This document shows, piece by piece, positions 8,246 through 16,944 of a DNA stretch of 64,000 nucleotides. Origin of the DNA: Halobacteria archaeon HArc-gm2. Lineage in GTDB: Archaea > Halobacteriota > Halobacteria > Halobacteriales > Haloarculaceae. Where the stretch lies: positions 186,001-250,000 of the forward strand of contig JAOPKE010000002.1 in the NCBI GenBank assembly GCA_025517465.1, written 5' to 3'. How positions within the stretch are numbered: position 1 is the first letter of the stretch; every line of letters starts with the position of its first letter. The translations under genes and the position numbers were made by a program. The notes below the pieces were generated by a model. The model worked only from the letters and a program-made list of their open reading frames with translations. It searched no databases and was not told where the DNA came from.

Positions 8246-9565
8246 CTAGTCCGGGCCGGTCGCTTGCAGTCGCTCGGCGACGAACGCCGTCGCCGCCGGC
8301 ACCGCAAGCGCCTGGGCCTCGGCGTGGAGAACCTGGACGAACACGCGCTCCGGTCCGCCGTAGAACTGCGATTCTCGCACGCGCCGGTGAGCAGCGCGGA
8401 GCGACAGGAGGGCCGGGTCGGCGATTTCGATGGCGAGTGCCTGCGGCTCGGCGTCCCACGCGGCTTCGAGCGCGTCGATAGCCCGGTCGGTGTGGCGTTC
8501 GAGGTCGTCGACGGTCGGATACTCCCGGTAGTTGCCGTCCTCGACGGCGTCGACGACGGCCTCCAGCGCGCCGGCCGCGACGAACCCGTGCCCGGCCGCG
8601 AGGACTGCCGTCGCGGGGTCGTGGCGCTGGCCCGCTTCGTCCACCTGCTCACGCCGCCACTCGACCGTTCGCGATGCGTCCCTGAACACCGTCTCCGCCG
8701 GCGTGTCCGAGAGGTCGGCGTCGAACGCCTCGTCCGGTTCGACGTCGAGGTACTCCTCCAGGTCGCTCGTGGTGGACGAGAGAGACCGGTCGAGTCGCGA
8801 GGCGGCGCTCGCGAGGCGCTGTCGGTACCCGGTATCGGCGTCCACGCTGCTGCGGTACTGCTCGCGCAGTCGGCCGGCGTCGGTGGCGGTGGCGATGGCC
8901 CCGTCCACGGTCCCGACGACGTCGCCGGCCTGGAAGACCGCTTCGTCCGGCTTCGTCGGGAACGGTGAGTTCGTGTGTAGCTGCCCGCGACACGTCTGTA
9001 CGTAGTCCTCCAGCGTCGCGTGGACGACCGCCGCGTCGATAACGTCTGTCGCCCGGTACGCCCAGTCGGCTTCGAAGGCGGCCAGTCGCGACCTGCCACG
9101 CTCGCCCAACGCGTCGACGTCGCTCCGGTCGATCCCGCCGGTCGCAGCGAGGTGCGTCCCCATGACGGCCGCCGCCTCCTCGCGGCGGTCCCGCCACGTC
9201 TCCAGCCGGTTTCGCGGACGACCAGTGGCGTCCTCGTCCAGTGCCGACGCGGCCGCCGCGCGCTCGTCGGCGACTCGCGAGGCGATGACGCCGTTCGGGT
9301 ATCCGGGCTCGGCGGGGACGGCGTCGACGTACTCGCGTGCCTGGTCGCGATGGTGGTGCTGGAGGGCCGCCGGGATACCGACCGGGAAGGCGTCCGGTTC
9401 CAGCACGTCCTCGACGGGCGCGAGCGCCTGCCGGACGGCGTCGCGGTCGTACTCGGGGCGCTCGTCGGTTTCGTCGCCGAACGCCGGAAGCCCCGAACAG
9501 CCAGCGAGCGCGGCCAGTCCGCCCCCGAAGCCGGTGAGGAGCCGGCGGCGAGTCGGGTCGGTCAT
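8246..9565 (-). CDS. Tat lipoprotein of unknown function
   Basis: 439 residues. The N-terminus (TRRRLLTGFGGGLAALAGC) has twin arginines and a lipobox, so it should be lipid-anchored outside the cell. The body is mostly alpha-helical and acidic, with many Ala-rich helices (VDAVPAEPGY, ERAAAASALDEDA, HRRVRESQF). No catalytic motif was recognised. Its ATG overlaps the stop of the next lipoprotein gene upstream (ATGA, 9562-9565), so the two are translationally coupled. Confidence 0.75.
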   Translation of the reverse strand: MTDPTRRRLLTGFGGGLAALAGCSGLPAFGDETDERPEYDRDAVRQALAPVEDVLEPDAFPVGIPAALQHHHRDQAREYVDAVPAEPGYPNGVIASRVADERAAAASALDEDATGRPRNRLETWRDRREEAAAVMGTHLAATGGIDRSDVDALGERGRSRLAAFEADWAYRATDVIDAAVVHATLEDYVQTCRGQLHTNSPFPTKPDEAVFQAGDVVGTVDGAIATATDAGRLREQYRSSVDADTGYRQRLASAASRLDRSLSSTTSDLEEYLDVEPDEAFDADLSDTPAETVFRDASRTVEWRREQVDEAGQRHDPATAVLAAGHGFVAAGALEAVVDAVEDGNYREYPTVDDLERHTDRAIDALEAAWDAEPQALAIEIADPALLSLRAAHRRVRESQFYGGPERVFVQVLHAEAQALAVPAATAFVAERLQATGPD

Positions 9566-10173
9566 CGCCCATCACTCCCGTTCGCGAGGGTGACGTTGGC
9601 GTCGAACGGCTCGGGGCGAGGCGGCCGGGAGCACGAACTGCTCATCCCCGAACCCATGCCGCTGTGGTTCTCCCCGGTGAACGGGAGCCTGATGGCGTAG
9701 CCGGCGGTGTGTTCGGCGTCGGTCTCGCACTCGACGTCGACGGGCCGGAGGTCGCGACAGAACTGCGCACTCGGGCCGTTCCGATCGACCTCGACGTGCC
9801 GGAGTTCGACGGTGTAACACGCCGGTACCGATTCTGCGAACAGGTAGATCGACCGCTCCTCGAAGTCCGTGGCGGCGCTGAACTCGCGGAGCGTCCGGGC
9901 CGCCGGCACGTCGGCGAAGGTCAGTTCTGCGAGGTGCTCCGTGCTCTTCAGGTGGTGGTAGCCACCGGCGTGGCCGTCCGGGAACTCGTCGTGGCGGGTG
10001 AACAGGGCCGCACCGTCCTCGTCACGCACCCGCTTGACTTCGTAGTTCTCCACGCGTCGTTCGAACCGGTCGGGCGATCCGTCGCTGCTGTCGGTCCCCC
10101 GACACCCGGCCAGCGTGACCGCGAGGCCGCCAGCGAGTGTCGAGAGGGTCTGCCGTCGGGACCAGTCGGGCAT
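9562..10173 (-). CDS. Tat lipoprotein of unknown function
   Basis: 203 residues starting MPDWSRRQTLSTLAGGLAVTLAGC, a Tat signal plus lipobox. The mature part contains HDEFPDGHAGGYHHLKSTEH, a His-rich segment, and four cysteines in all. It is the first gene of a two-gene unit with the overlapping 439-residue lipoprotein. The start at 10173 is chosen over an upstream in-frame ATG because it sits directly before the signal. Function unknown. Confidence 0.72.
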   Translation of the reverse strand: MPDWSRRQTLSTLAGGLAVTLAGCRGTDSSDGSPDRFERRVENYEVKRVRDEDGAALFTRHDEFPDGHAGGYHHLKSTEHLAELTFADVPAARTLREFSAATDFEERSIYLFAESVPACYTVELRHVEVDRNGPSAQFCRDLRPVDVECETDAEHTAGYAIRLPFTGENHSGMGSGMSSSCSRPPRPEPFDANVTLANGSDGR

Positions 10174-10286
10174 TGGCGTGGGTCGCTCCCGCGAGTGCAA
10201 ACCTCTTTCCACTCGGCTGCAGGGTGTCGACCGCGCAATCTCGTCTCTGATACCGGTGTCTGCGTCCTGTGTGCCGTCTAACCGGC

Positions 10287-10296
10287 AAATTTATGG
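10287..10296 (+). promoter_or_regulatory. Putative TATA box for the MATE transporter gene
   Basis: AAATTTATGG lies ~32-41 bases before the GTG at 10328 in otherwise GC-rich DNA, at archaeal TATA spacing for a nearly leaderless message. Confidence 0.45.
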
Positions 10297-10327
10297 TTGG
10301 TAACGGAAACGATACCGGCAACTACCA

Positions 10328-11764
10328 GTGTTTTCGCTCAATCCCGTCCGTCTCGCGCTCGGCCTCGTCGGGGCCGTGCTCGTCCGGGTGGGGCTCATCG
10401 AACGCGCGCGGGTCGAACACTCGCTCGACCTGGCGTCTCCACGAATCGTCACCGGCCTGGCCCGGATGTCGAAGTCGACTGCCGACGTCGCGATGGTCGG
10501 GATAGCGCTGGGTCCCGCCGCAATCGCGGGCGTGGGCTACGCCGCGCCGTTCTGGGGCCTCGCGTTCGCGCTGGGCGGCGGCGTCGCCGGCGGGACCATC
10601 GGCCTCGTCTCCCAGCGCTTCGGCGCCGGCGCCCACGAGGAACTCGCCCAGTCGGTGAAGGTGAGCGTGGCGCTCGCGGTGGCTATCACGCTTCCCATCA
10701 CACTGCTGTATGCTCTGGTGCCGGGCTTCCTCGTCGACCTCATCGGCTCCGGCGCGTCGGCGACCGCCTTCGGGACGGACTACCTCCGCGTCGTCAGCGT
10801 CGGCGTCCCGTTCGCGGCGCTCAACCTCGTCGGCAGTCGGACGCTCGTCGGGGCCGACGACGCCTGGTCGCCGATGATCCTGCGGGGCGGTGGCGCCGTC
10901 GTCAACATCGTCGTCAACGCCGTCCTCATCTTCGGCCTGGGGATGGGCGTCGTCGGCGCGGCCATCGGCACCGTCGTCGCCAACGTCCTCGTGACGACGG
11001 GGTTCGCCGTCGGCCTGGCTCGCGGCGAACTCCCCGGCGTCGGTGACCTGCCCGTCCGGATTCCCCTCTCGGGACCGCACCTCGACCGCGATCTGTTCGC
11101 GGACCTCCGTAAGATGTCGGCGCCGCTCATCGCGACGAACCTCGCTCGCAGCGGCGGCCAGTTCCCGAAGATATTCATCGTCGGTCTGTTCGGACCCAAC
11201 GTCGTCGCGGCGTACGTCGTCGCCATGCGCGTCCGCGGGCTCATGGATACCCCGAACTGGGGGTTCAGTATGGCCTCGTCCAGTCTCGTCGGCCAGGCAC
11301 TGGGCCAGGACGACGAGCGCGAGGCCGGCGCGTGGGCCAGCGACATCATGCGGTTCTCGCTGGCCGCCTACGCCCTCATCGCTGTCGGCGTCCTCGTCTT
11401 CGTCGACCCCATCGCCCGGGTGTTCGTCGACGAACCGGCCATCCTCCCGCTCGTCACGACGTTCCTCTCCGTCGCCGCGGTGAGCATCCTCTTCAACGGG
11501 GTCTACGGCGCTTCGACGGGTCCACTCCGGGCGAGCGGGGACACCCGCTGGCCGATGTACGCCCAACTGGCCGGCCTCTACCTGTTCACGCTCCCGGTCG
11601 CCTACCTCGGCGCCGTTACCTCGATCGGAATCGCGGCGCTGTACGCGGCCATCGTCCTGGAGATGGCGGTGCCCGCGGCCATCACGTACTACCGCTACCG
11701 CAGCGACACCTGGAAAGTCGTTAGCCGCGACTATCGCCCCGACGCCGCCACCACGACCGACTAG
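10328..11764 (+). CDS. MATE-family efflux transporter
   Basis: 478 residues with about 12 hydrophobic segments in two halves. MATE features include the ASPRIVTGLARMSKSTADVA opening, an intracellular VSQRFGAGAHEELAQSVKVS loop matching the 'G...G....a....' MATE signature, and a second copy in LVGQALGQDDEREAGAWASD. It probably exchanges Na+ or H+ for organic cations. Starts at GTG 10328, just after a TATA-like element. It stands alone between the lipoprotein pair and the lut operon. Confidence 0.92.
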   Translation: MFSLNPVRLALGLVGAVLVRVGLIERARVEHSLDLASPRIVTGLARMSKSTADVAMVGIALGPAAIAGVGYAAPFWGLAFALGGGVAGGTIGLVSQRFGAGAHEELAQSVKVSVALAVAITLPITLLYALVPGFLVDLIGSGASATAFGTDYLRVVSVGVPFAALNLVGSRTLVGADDAWSPMILRGGGAVVNIVVNAVLIFGLGMGVVGAAIGTVVANVLVTTGFAVGLARGELPGVGDLPVRIPLSGPHLDRDLFADLRKMSAPLIATNLARSGGQFPKIFIVGLFGPNVVAAYVVAMRVRGLMDTPNWGFSMASSSLVGQALGQDDEREAGAWASDIMRFSLAAYALIAVGVLVFVDPIARVFVDEPAILPLVTTFLSVAAVSILFNGVYGASTGPLRASGDTRWPMYAQLAGLYLFTLPVAYLGAVTSIGIAALYAAIVLEMAVPAAITYYRYRSDTWKVVSRDYRPDAATTTD

Positions 11765-11828
11765 ACGCCGTCTCCTCGCCGTCCTCGCCACGTCGGTGCT
11801 CCGCCGGCCTCGCCGCCGCACGCGTTAA

Positions 11829-12374
11829 GTGACCGAACCACCATGTGACACCAGAACAGTGGCCACTTCGCTCACCCGCTTCGAGGACGCGCTGGTCGAC
11901 CACGACTGCGATGTCACGCGGACGTCGGTCGCGGAGTTCGACGGGGCCCTCGCCGACGCCGTCCGGGAGCCGGCAGTCGGCGTGGCGCTGGACGATCAGG
12001 ACCTGTCGCTGCCCGCCGCCGTCGAGACCGACCCCACGCCCGCACAGCTCCAGGCCGCCGCTAGCGGCGTGACGCCCGTCGCCTTCGCCGTGGCAGACCA
12101 CGGGACTGTCGCGATTCCCTCGACGGCGACCGCCGTCGAGCCCGTGAGCCTCTACCCGGACCGCCACGTGGCCGTCGTCCGGGAGGAACAGCTCGTCCCC
12201 GATACGGACGCCGCCTTCGACGAGCTCGGCCCGACGCTGGCCCGAGAGCGTGACTCGGTGATCATGGCCACCGGCCCGAGCGCGACGGGCGACATGGGCG
12301 CGCTCGTCCAGGGCGTCCACGGTCCGAGCGAGGTCCACGTGGTCGTCGTCGAGTCGGAGGTGACCCAGTCGTGA
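11829..12374 (+). CDS. LUD-domain protein, LutC-like lactate utilisation subunit
   Basis: 181 residues, one LUD domain. Diagnostic parts are VTPVAFAVADHGTVAIPST and DMGALVQGVHGPSEVHVVVV (the LutC/YkgG C-terminal signature). In bacteria LutABC (LldEFG) oxidises L-lactate to pyruvate in the cytoplasm. Its stop overlaps the GTG of the LutB-LutA fusion gene (GTGA, 12371-12374), so it is the first gene of that operon. GTG 11829 is the longest start; GTG 11859 is also possible. Confidence 0.87.
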   Translation: MTEPPCDTRTVATSLTRFEDALVDHDCDVTRTSVAEFDGALADAVREPAVGVALDDQDLSLPAAVETDPTPAQLQAAASGVTPVAFAVADHGTVAIPSTATAVEPVSLYPDRHVAVVREEQLVPDTDAAFDELGPTLARERDSVIMATGPSATGDMGALVQGVHGPSEVHVVVVESEVTQS

Positions 12375-14614
12375 GCAGGTCCGACGACCGGCAGGCGAAG
12401 GCGGCCCACATCCGCCACCTGCTGTCGACCGAGTCCGAGACCATCCACGAGAACACCGGCCACATGAACAGCGAACGGTACCGGGCCATCGAAGGGTTCG
12501 ACTACGACGCCCTGCGAGACGAGGCCCGGGCGATCAAGGAGGACGCCATCGCGCGCCTACCGGAACTCATCGAGCAGGTGAAAGCGTCGGTCGAAGAGAA
12601 CGGCGGCACCGTCTACGTCGCCGACGACGCCGCCGACGCCAACCGCTACGTCGAGGACGTGATGGCCGACCGCGACGCCGAGACCCTGGTCAAGAGCAAG
12701 TCGATGACCACCGAGGAACTGGACCTCAACGACCACCTCGGCGAGGCGGGCTACGACGTCTTCGAGACCGACCTGGGCGAGTTCGTCATCCAGGTCGCCG
12801 AAGAGGCGCCCTCCCACATCGTCGGCCCGGGCCTCCACAAGTCCAGCGAGGAAATAGCGGACCTGTTCAACGCCCACTTCGACCCCGACGAGGACCTGGC
12901 GACGGCCCAGGACCTGACCCGCTTCGCCCGCGACTACCTCGGCGAGCGCATCCGCGAGGCCGACGTCGGGATGACGGGCGCGAACTTCGTCGTCGCCGAG
13001 AGCGGGACCATCGCGCTGGTCACCAACGAGGGCAACGCCCGCAAGTGCGCGGTGACGCCGGACACGCACGTCGCCGTCGCCGGCGTCGAGAAGATACTGC
13101 CGACCGTGGCGGATCTGCAGCCTTTCTCCCAGATAATCGCCAAGGCTGCCACTGGCCAGGACGTCCCGCAGTACTTCTCGCTGCTGACGCCGCCCGTCGA
13201 CTCGCCGACGCTGGACTTCGACGAGCCGGACGTGCCCATCACCGAGCAGTCCGGCGGTGGGGCGGAGGGGGACGGCGACGGAGACAGCGGCGGCAGCGAC
13301 GCCCGCGACTTCCACCTCGTGCTCGTCGACAACGGCCGCTTCGCCATGCGCGAGGACGACGAGTTGCGCGAGACGCTGTACTGCATCCGCTGTGGCGCCT
13401 GCGCCAACTCCTGTTCGAACTTCCAGCACGTCGGCGGCCACGCCTTCGGCGGCGAGACCTACACCGGCGGCATCGCGACGGGCTGGGAGGCCGGCGTCCA
13501 CGGCCTCGACAGCGCCGGCGAGTTCAACGATCTGTGTACGGGCTGTACCCGCTGCGTCGACGCCTGCCCGGTGAACATCGACATCCCGTGGATCAACACC
13601 GTGGTCCGGGACCGACTCAATCGGGACGAAGCGCCATCGGAGTTCGACTTCCTCGTCGAGGGGCTCACGCCCGACGAGGAACCGGGCGGGCTGGACCCCC
13701 AGAAGCGCCTGTTCGGTAACGTGGACACGCTGGCGAAACTGGGGTCGGCGACGGCGCCCGTCTCCAACTGGATTGCACGCACGCGCCCGGCACGACTCCT
13801 CGTGGAGCGCGTCGCCGGCGTCGACCCGCGCCGGGACCTGCCGGCGTTCCGACGGGACACGTTGCGAAAGTGGGCCGCCGACCGGGACACGGCGACTCCC
13901 ACCGACGCAGGCCGGGAGGTCGTGCTGTACCCGGATCTGTACACCAACTACGTCCAGGTCGAACGCGGCAAGGCGGCGGTCCGAGTGCTCGAAGCGCTGG
14001 GCTGTGCGGTTCGCGTCCCGGATATCCCGGCCTCCGGCCGCGCGCCGCTCTCCCAGGGGATGGTGTCGACGGCGCGCGAGCGGGCCGAGGCGGTCAGCGA
14101 GGCCCTCACCCCCCACCTCGACGCCGGCCGCGACGTCGTCGTGGTCGAGCCCAGCGACGCCGCGCTGTTCCGCCGCGAGTACGAGCGCCTGCTGTCCGAC
14201 GAGGAGTTCGACCGGATCGCTGGCAACTCGTACGAGATACTGGAGTACGTCTACGGCCTGCTGGAGAACGGCGCCGACGCCGACGCGCTGGCCGCTGGTG
14301 AGGGACAGTCCGTCTCCTACCACAGCCACTGCCAGCAGCGGACGATGGATCTCGCGGTGTACACCGAGGCCGTCTTATCGGACCGGGAATTCGACGTCCG
14401 GACCTCTGACCAGGAGTGCTGCGGGATGGCGGGGAGCTTCGGCTACAAGAGCCAGTACTACGAACTGAGCGTCTCCGTGGGTGCGGAACTCGCCGACCAG
14501 TTCGCCGACGCCGAGCGCGTCGTCGCCTCGGGCACCTCCTGCATGGAGCAACTCGACGACCTGCTGGGGCCGACGCGCCATCCCGTGGAGTTGCTCGACC
14601 CAGCCGCCGAGTAG
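12371..14614 (+). CDS. Fused LutB-LutA iron-sulfur protein, lactate oxidation
   Basis: 747 residues joining two bacterial subunits. Residues ~60-290 are the LutB LUD domain (VKSKSMTTEELDLNDHL, GMTGANFVVAESGTIALVTN). At ~335-410 are two 4Fe-4S motifs, CIRCGACANSC and CTGCTRCVDACP. Residues ~515-740 are the LutA-like cysteine-rich domain (LYPDLYTNY, SYHSHCQQRT, QECCGMAGSFG), which normally binds an unusual cluster. A Gly/Asp-rich hinge (~295-310) separates the LUD and ferredoxin parts. Start GTG overlaps the LutC stop. Inferred role: L-lactate dehydrogenase feeding electrons into respiration. No lactate permease was seen nearby. Confidence 0.9.
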   Translation: MSRSDDRQAKAAHIRHLLSTESETIHENTGHMNSERYRAIEGFDYDALRDEARAIKEDAIARLPELIEQVKASVEENGGTVYVADDAADANRYVEDVMADRDAETLVKSKSMTTEELDLNDHLGEAGYDVFETDLGEFVIQVAEEAPSHIVGPGLHKSSEEIADLFNAHFDPDEDLATAQDLTRFARDYLGERIREADVGMTGANFVVAESGTIALVTNEGNARKCAVTPDTHVAVAGVEKILPTVADLQPFSQIIAKAATGQDVPQYFSLLTPPVDSPTLDFDEPDVPITEQSGGGAEGDGDGDSGGSDARDFHLVLVDNGRFAMREDDELRETLYCIRCGACANSCSNFQHVGGHAFGGETYTGGIATGWEAGVHGLDSAGEFNDLCTGCTRCVDACPVNIDIPWINTVVRDRLNRDEAPSEFDFLVEGLTPDEEPGGLDPQKRLFGNVDTLAKLGSATAPVSNWIARTRPARLLVERVAGVDPRRDLPAFRRDTLRKWAADRDTATPTDAGREVVLYPDLYTNYVQVERGKAAVRVLEALGCAVRVPDIPASGRAPLSQGMVSTARERAEAVSEALTPHLDAGRDVVVVEPSDAALFRREYERLLSDEEFDRIAGNSYEILEYVYGLLENGADADALAAGEGQSVSYHSHCQQRTMDLAVYTEAVLSDREFDVRTSDQECCGMAGSFGYKSQYYELSVSVGAELADQFADAERVVASGTSCMEQLDDLLGPTRHPVELLDPAAE

Positions 14615-14699
14615 CGCCGTGCGTCGCCGGCAGCCCGTCGGGACCAAACCACTTTGGGAATACCCCTATCGTACGCAGCGGCGTACCTGTCGGTGTCCA

Positions 14700-14903
14700 A
14701 TGTCTGACGTTACGAGCCGCCCCGTAGACCGGCACACGTCCCAGCTGACTGTCGGAGCGCTCGCGTTCCTGAGTGCGGGACTCTCGGTCGCGATTTACGC
14801 GGTGAGCGGCGAGTGGCCGGCCGGGTTCTGGGGCCTCGAAGCCGTCTTCTTCGTCGTCCTCGGAGTCGTACTGGTCGGGTACACCCTTGCCGCTCGGCTG
14901 TAG
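14700..14903 (+). CDS. Small two-helix membrane protein, hypothetical
   Basis: 67 residues starting MSDVTSRPVDRHTSQ with two strongly hydrophobic helices (LTVGALAFLSAGLSVAIYAV and a second starting GLEAVFFVVLGVVLVG). Composition and small size suit a haloarchaeal integral-membrane protein. No known family recognised. It sits between the lut operon and an aldo/keto reductase on the same strand. Confidence 0.6.
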   Translation: MSDVTSRPVDRHTSQLTVGALAFLSAGLSVAIYAVSGEWPAGFWGLEAVFFVVLGVVLVGYTLAARL

Positions 14904-14959
14904 CCGACGGATCGCCTGGTGACCAACGCTCAAGGGCGTCCAGCCCGTCGTCTGCGACG

Positions 14960-15808
14960 ATGGCTACCGAGAACCAGAGCGACACGTTCGACGTCGGCGG
15001 GGAGTTGACCGTCCACCGGCTTGGCTTCGGCGCGATGCGACTCACCGGCGAGGACATCATCGGCCCGCCCGACGACGAGGAGGAGGCACGCGACGTCCTC
15101 CGCCGGGCCGACGAACTGGGCGTCGACATCGTCGACACCGCGGACTCCTACGGCCCCGGCGTCTCCGAGCGCCTCATCGGCGAGGCGCTGGACACCGACC
15201 GCGACGACCTCGTCGTCGCGACGAAGGCCGGACTCCTGCGGAACACGGACGGTGACTGGAAGCCTCTCGGCGACCCGGACTACGTCCGCAACGCCGTGCT
15301 CGCAAGCCTCGACCGTCTACAGACCGACCAGATAGACCTGTACCAGTTCCACCGCCCTGACCCGGACACACCCTTCGAGGACTCTGTCCAGACCTTCGCC
15401 GAGCTGAAGGACGAGGGGCTGGTGAACCACGTCGGCCTCTCGAACGTCTCCGTCGAGCAACTGGAGACTGCCCGCGACATCGTCGATATCGCCACCGTCC
15501 AGAACGAGTACAACGTCGGCAACCGCGAATCGGAGGACGTCCTCGAAGCCTGTGAGGAGTACGGTATCGGCTTCATCCCGTGGTTCCCGCTCGGCGCCGG
15601 CGACCTCGGCGAGAAGGAGGAGGCCGTCGCGGACGTCGCCGAGAGCCACGACGCGACCGAGTACCAGGTCGCGCTCGCCTGGTTACTCCACCACTCCGAC
15701 GTCGTCCTGCCCATCCCCGGAACCTCCAGTATCGACCACCTGAAGGAGAACGTCGCCGCCTCGGCCATCGACCTCTCCGCGGACGAGGTGGCCCGGCTAA
15801 CCGAGTGA
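14960..15808 (+). CDS. Aldo/keto reductase (oxidoreductase of the MocA/YajO-like group)
   Basis: 282 residues. AKR signatures: VHRLGFGAMRLTGEDI, VDIVDTADSYGPGVSERLIG (Asp and Tyr), VVATKAGLL (Lys), LYQFHRPDPDTP (His), NHVGLSNVSVEQL and PIPGTSSIDHLKENV. This subtype is often NADP(H)-dependent with broad substrates; none can be assigned. ATG 14960 begins the conserved region; the preceding in-frame stretch is Arg-rich and not protein-like. It is quite different from the other two AKRs in the window, so these are not recent duplicates. Confidence 0.9.
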   Translation: MATENQSDTFDVGGELTVHRLGFGAMRLTGEDIIGPPDDEEEARDVLRRADELGVDIVDTADSYGPGVSERLIGEALDTDRDDLVVATKAGLLRNTDGDWKPLGDPDYVRNAVLASLDRLQTDQIDLYQFHRPDPDTPFEDSVQTFAELKDEGLVNHVGLSNVSVEQLETARDIVDIATVQNEYNVGNRESEDVLEACEEYGIGFIPWFPLGAGDLGEKEEAVADVAESHDATEYQVALAWLLHHSDVVLPIPGTSSIDHLKENVAASAIDLSADEVARLTE

Positions 15809-15901
15809 CGGCGCCGTCACTGATTTGTTAGCAACCGTTCATGTTACGGTATCGCATATCACATAAACATTCATTATGATACGGTACGAAGAAGAACGTG
15901 T

Positions 15902-16018
15902 ATGGCGACACGCCAGTCGACATCGACGTATCACACGTGCAGCTGTGGTGAACGATTCGACACCACGGACGAGCTCCTCGAGCACGCACGGGACGAACAC
16001 GGGCTGTCGGTATTCTAG
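15902..16018 (+). CDS. 38-residue C2H2-type zinc-finger microprotein
   Basis: A short open frame MATRQSTSTYHTCSCGERFD continuing to HARDEHGLSVF and TAG. It has the spacing Cys-x-Cys, then about 13 residues, then His-x4-His, one classical zinc finger and nothing else. Haloarchaea encode many such microproteins, some affecting biofilm or swarming. The preceding ~60 bases are AT-rich, consistent with a promoter. Strength rests on the complete finger plus start and stop; expression is not shown. Confidence 0.65.
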   Translation: MATRQSTSTYHTCSCGERFDTTDELLEHARDEHGLSVF

Positions 16019-16020
16019 AC

Positions 16021-16200
16021 GGCTGGCGGGTGGAGGGCGCGCGAAGCGCGCCCTCGGACTTGCGAACGGCGACCAGCGGGAGCCGTGAACAGGGAGGTCT
16101 GAACGCAGTGAAGACCTCCGAACGAGCGAGCGGGGAACGGAGTGACCCGCGAGCAGGAAGGTTCCGACCGCAGGGAGGAACCTTCGGACACGTGAACGGC
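16021..16200. repeat. Cluster of short perfect hairpins in intergenic DNA
   Basis: At least three hairpins follow each other: GAGGGCGCGC-gaa-GCGCGCCCTC (about 16034-16056), GGAGGTCT...AGACCTCC (about 16095-16121), and GGAAGGTTCC...GGAACCTTC (about 16156-16186). They are separated by GAACGGAGTGA-style strings. The segment fills the gap between the zinc-finger microprotein and the next minus-strand gene and encodes nothing recognisable. Confidence 0.6.
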
Positions 16201-16255
16201 GAGCAGAATTCTCTCGCCGGTCCGTTATCGGACGGAGAACGGCCAGCGCGACGGC

Positions 16256-16534
16256 CTACTCCACCAGGTCCTGGCGGACGTGGAAGCGCTCGTACCCGCC
16301 GTGGGAGAGTTCGAGCGCGTTCATCCACCAGTTCCACCGCTGGGCGAGCGAGTGGTCGTCGGGGGCGTCGGCGAGGTTCGCCAGGACGTCGTCGACGGTC
16401 AGGTCGAAGCCGAAGTCGTCGGTGATGCGTTCGGAGTCGGCCAGGTCCTGGACCTGGCGGGCGACGACGCGACGCGTCTCCTCGTCTGCGTCGTACTGGT
16501 CGGCGAACTCCGATTCGAGGCGCTGGCGGTCCAC
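16256..16534 (-). CDS. Conserved-looking haloarchaeal hypothetical protein
   Basis: 92 acidic residues, mostly helical (RLESEFADQYDADEETRRVV, DDVLANLADAPDDHSLAQRW). The C-terminus is Trp- and His-rich (WNWWMNALELSHGGYERFHV). No signal peptide, membrane segment or known motif was seen. The acidic composition and clean start support a real soluble protein; family not recognised. Confidence 0.65.
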   Translation of the reverse strand: MDRQRLESEFADQYDADEETRRVVARQVQDLADSERITDDFGFDLTVDDVLANLADAPDDHSLAQRWNWWMNALELSHGGYERFHVRQDLVE

Positions 16535-16620
16535 ACGTCATTCAGGGCGCGGATCCTAATCAACGTGTGGGCAGTGATAGCAGGAAAATCGCACGAGAAA
16601 CCGATACCGGAGGTACCGTA

Positions 16621-16883
16621 GCGAACAACCCGAAAGCTCTGGCCGCTTCGAGTCCCGGGCCTCGCTGTGCTCTTCGGACTTCGTCCTGCGGTGTTGGCTT
16701 AGTCCGGGTTCCTCGAAGCGGCCGCCCCTTTCAGTCCCACCTATCGGCGAATTGATCGGGATAAACGGGCGGACTGAAAGGGGCCGTTGGCTCTGTGGTG
16801 CCCCGACGAAGCAAGCACCGAACGAAGTGAGGCGCGCAGCGAGTCGCGGCCCCAGAGCCAACGGGGGCTTTCGGGTTGTTCGC
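16621..16883. repeat. 263-bp inverted-pair repeat element (short form)
   Basis: The outer ends are a perfect 17-bp inverted repeat, GCGAACAACCCGAAAGC at 16621-16637 and its complement at 16867-16883. Inside are two half-units facing each other. The left has the stem GGCCGCTTCGAG/CTCGAAGCGGCC and the right the stem CCGTTGGCTCTG/CAGAGCCAACGG. At the centre CCCCTTTCAGTCC faces GGACTGAAAGGGG across ~27 bases. GTGCTTG-like and GCAAGCACC blocks mirror each other. Open frames crossing it are not protein-like. Confidence 0.8.
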
Positions 16884-16944
16884 TGTCACAGTTATTGCCG
16901 TTCTCACGACAATACAGAAGAGAACGTAGTTACTCGCGCATCGA

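Noticed and set aside
15825-15900. AT-rich stretch with TACGGTATC and GATACGGTA as an inverted repeat
   Set aside because: The two are not complementary when checked base by base; the stretch is more simply the promoter of the zinc-finger microprotein.
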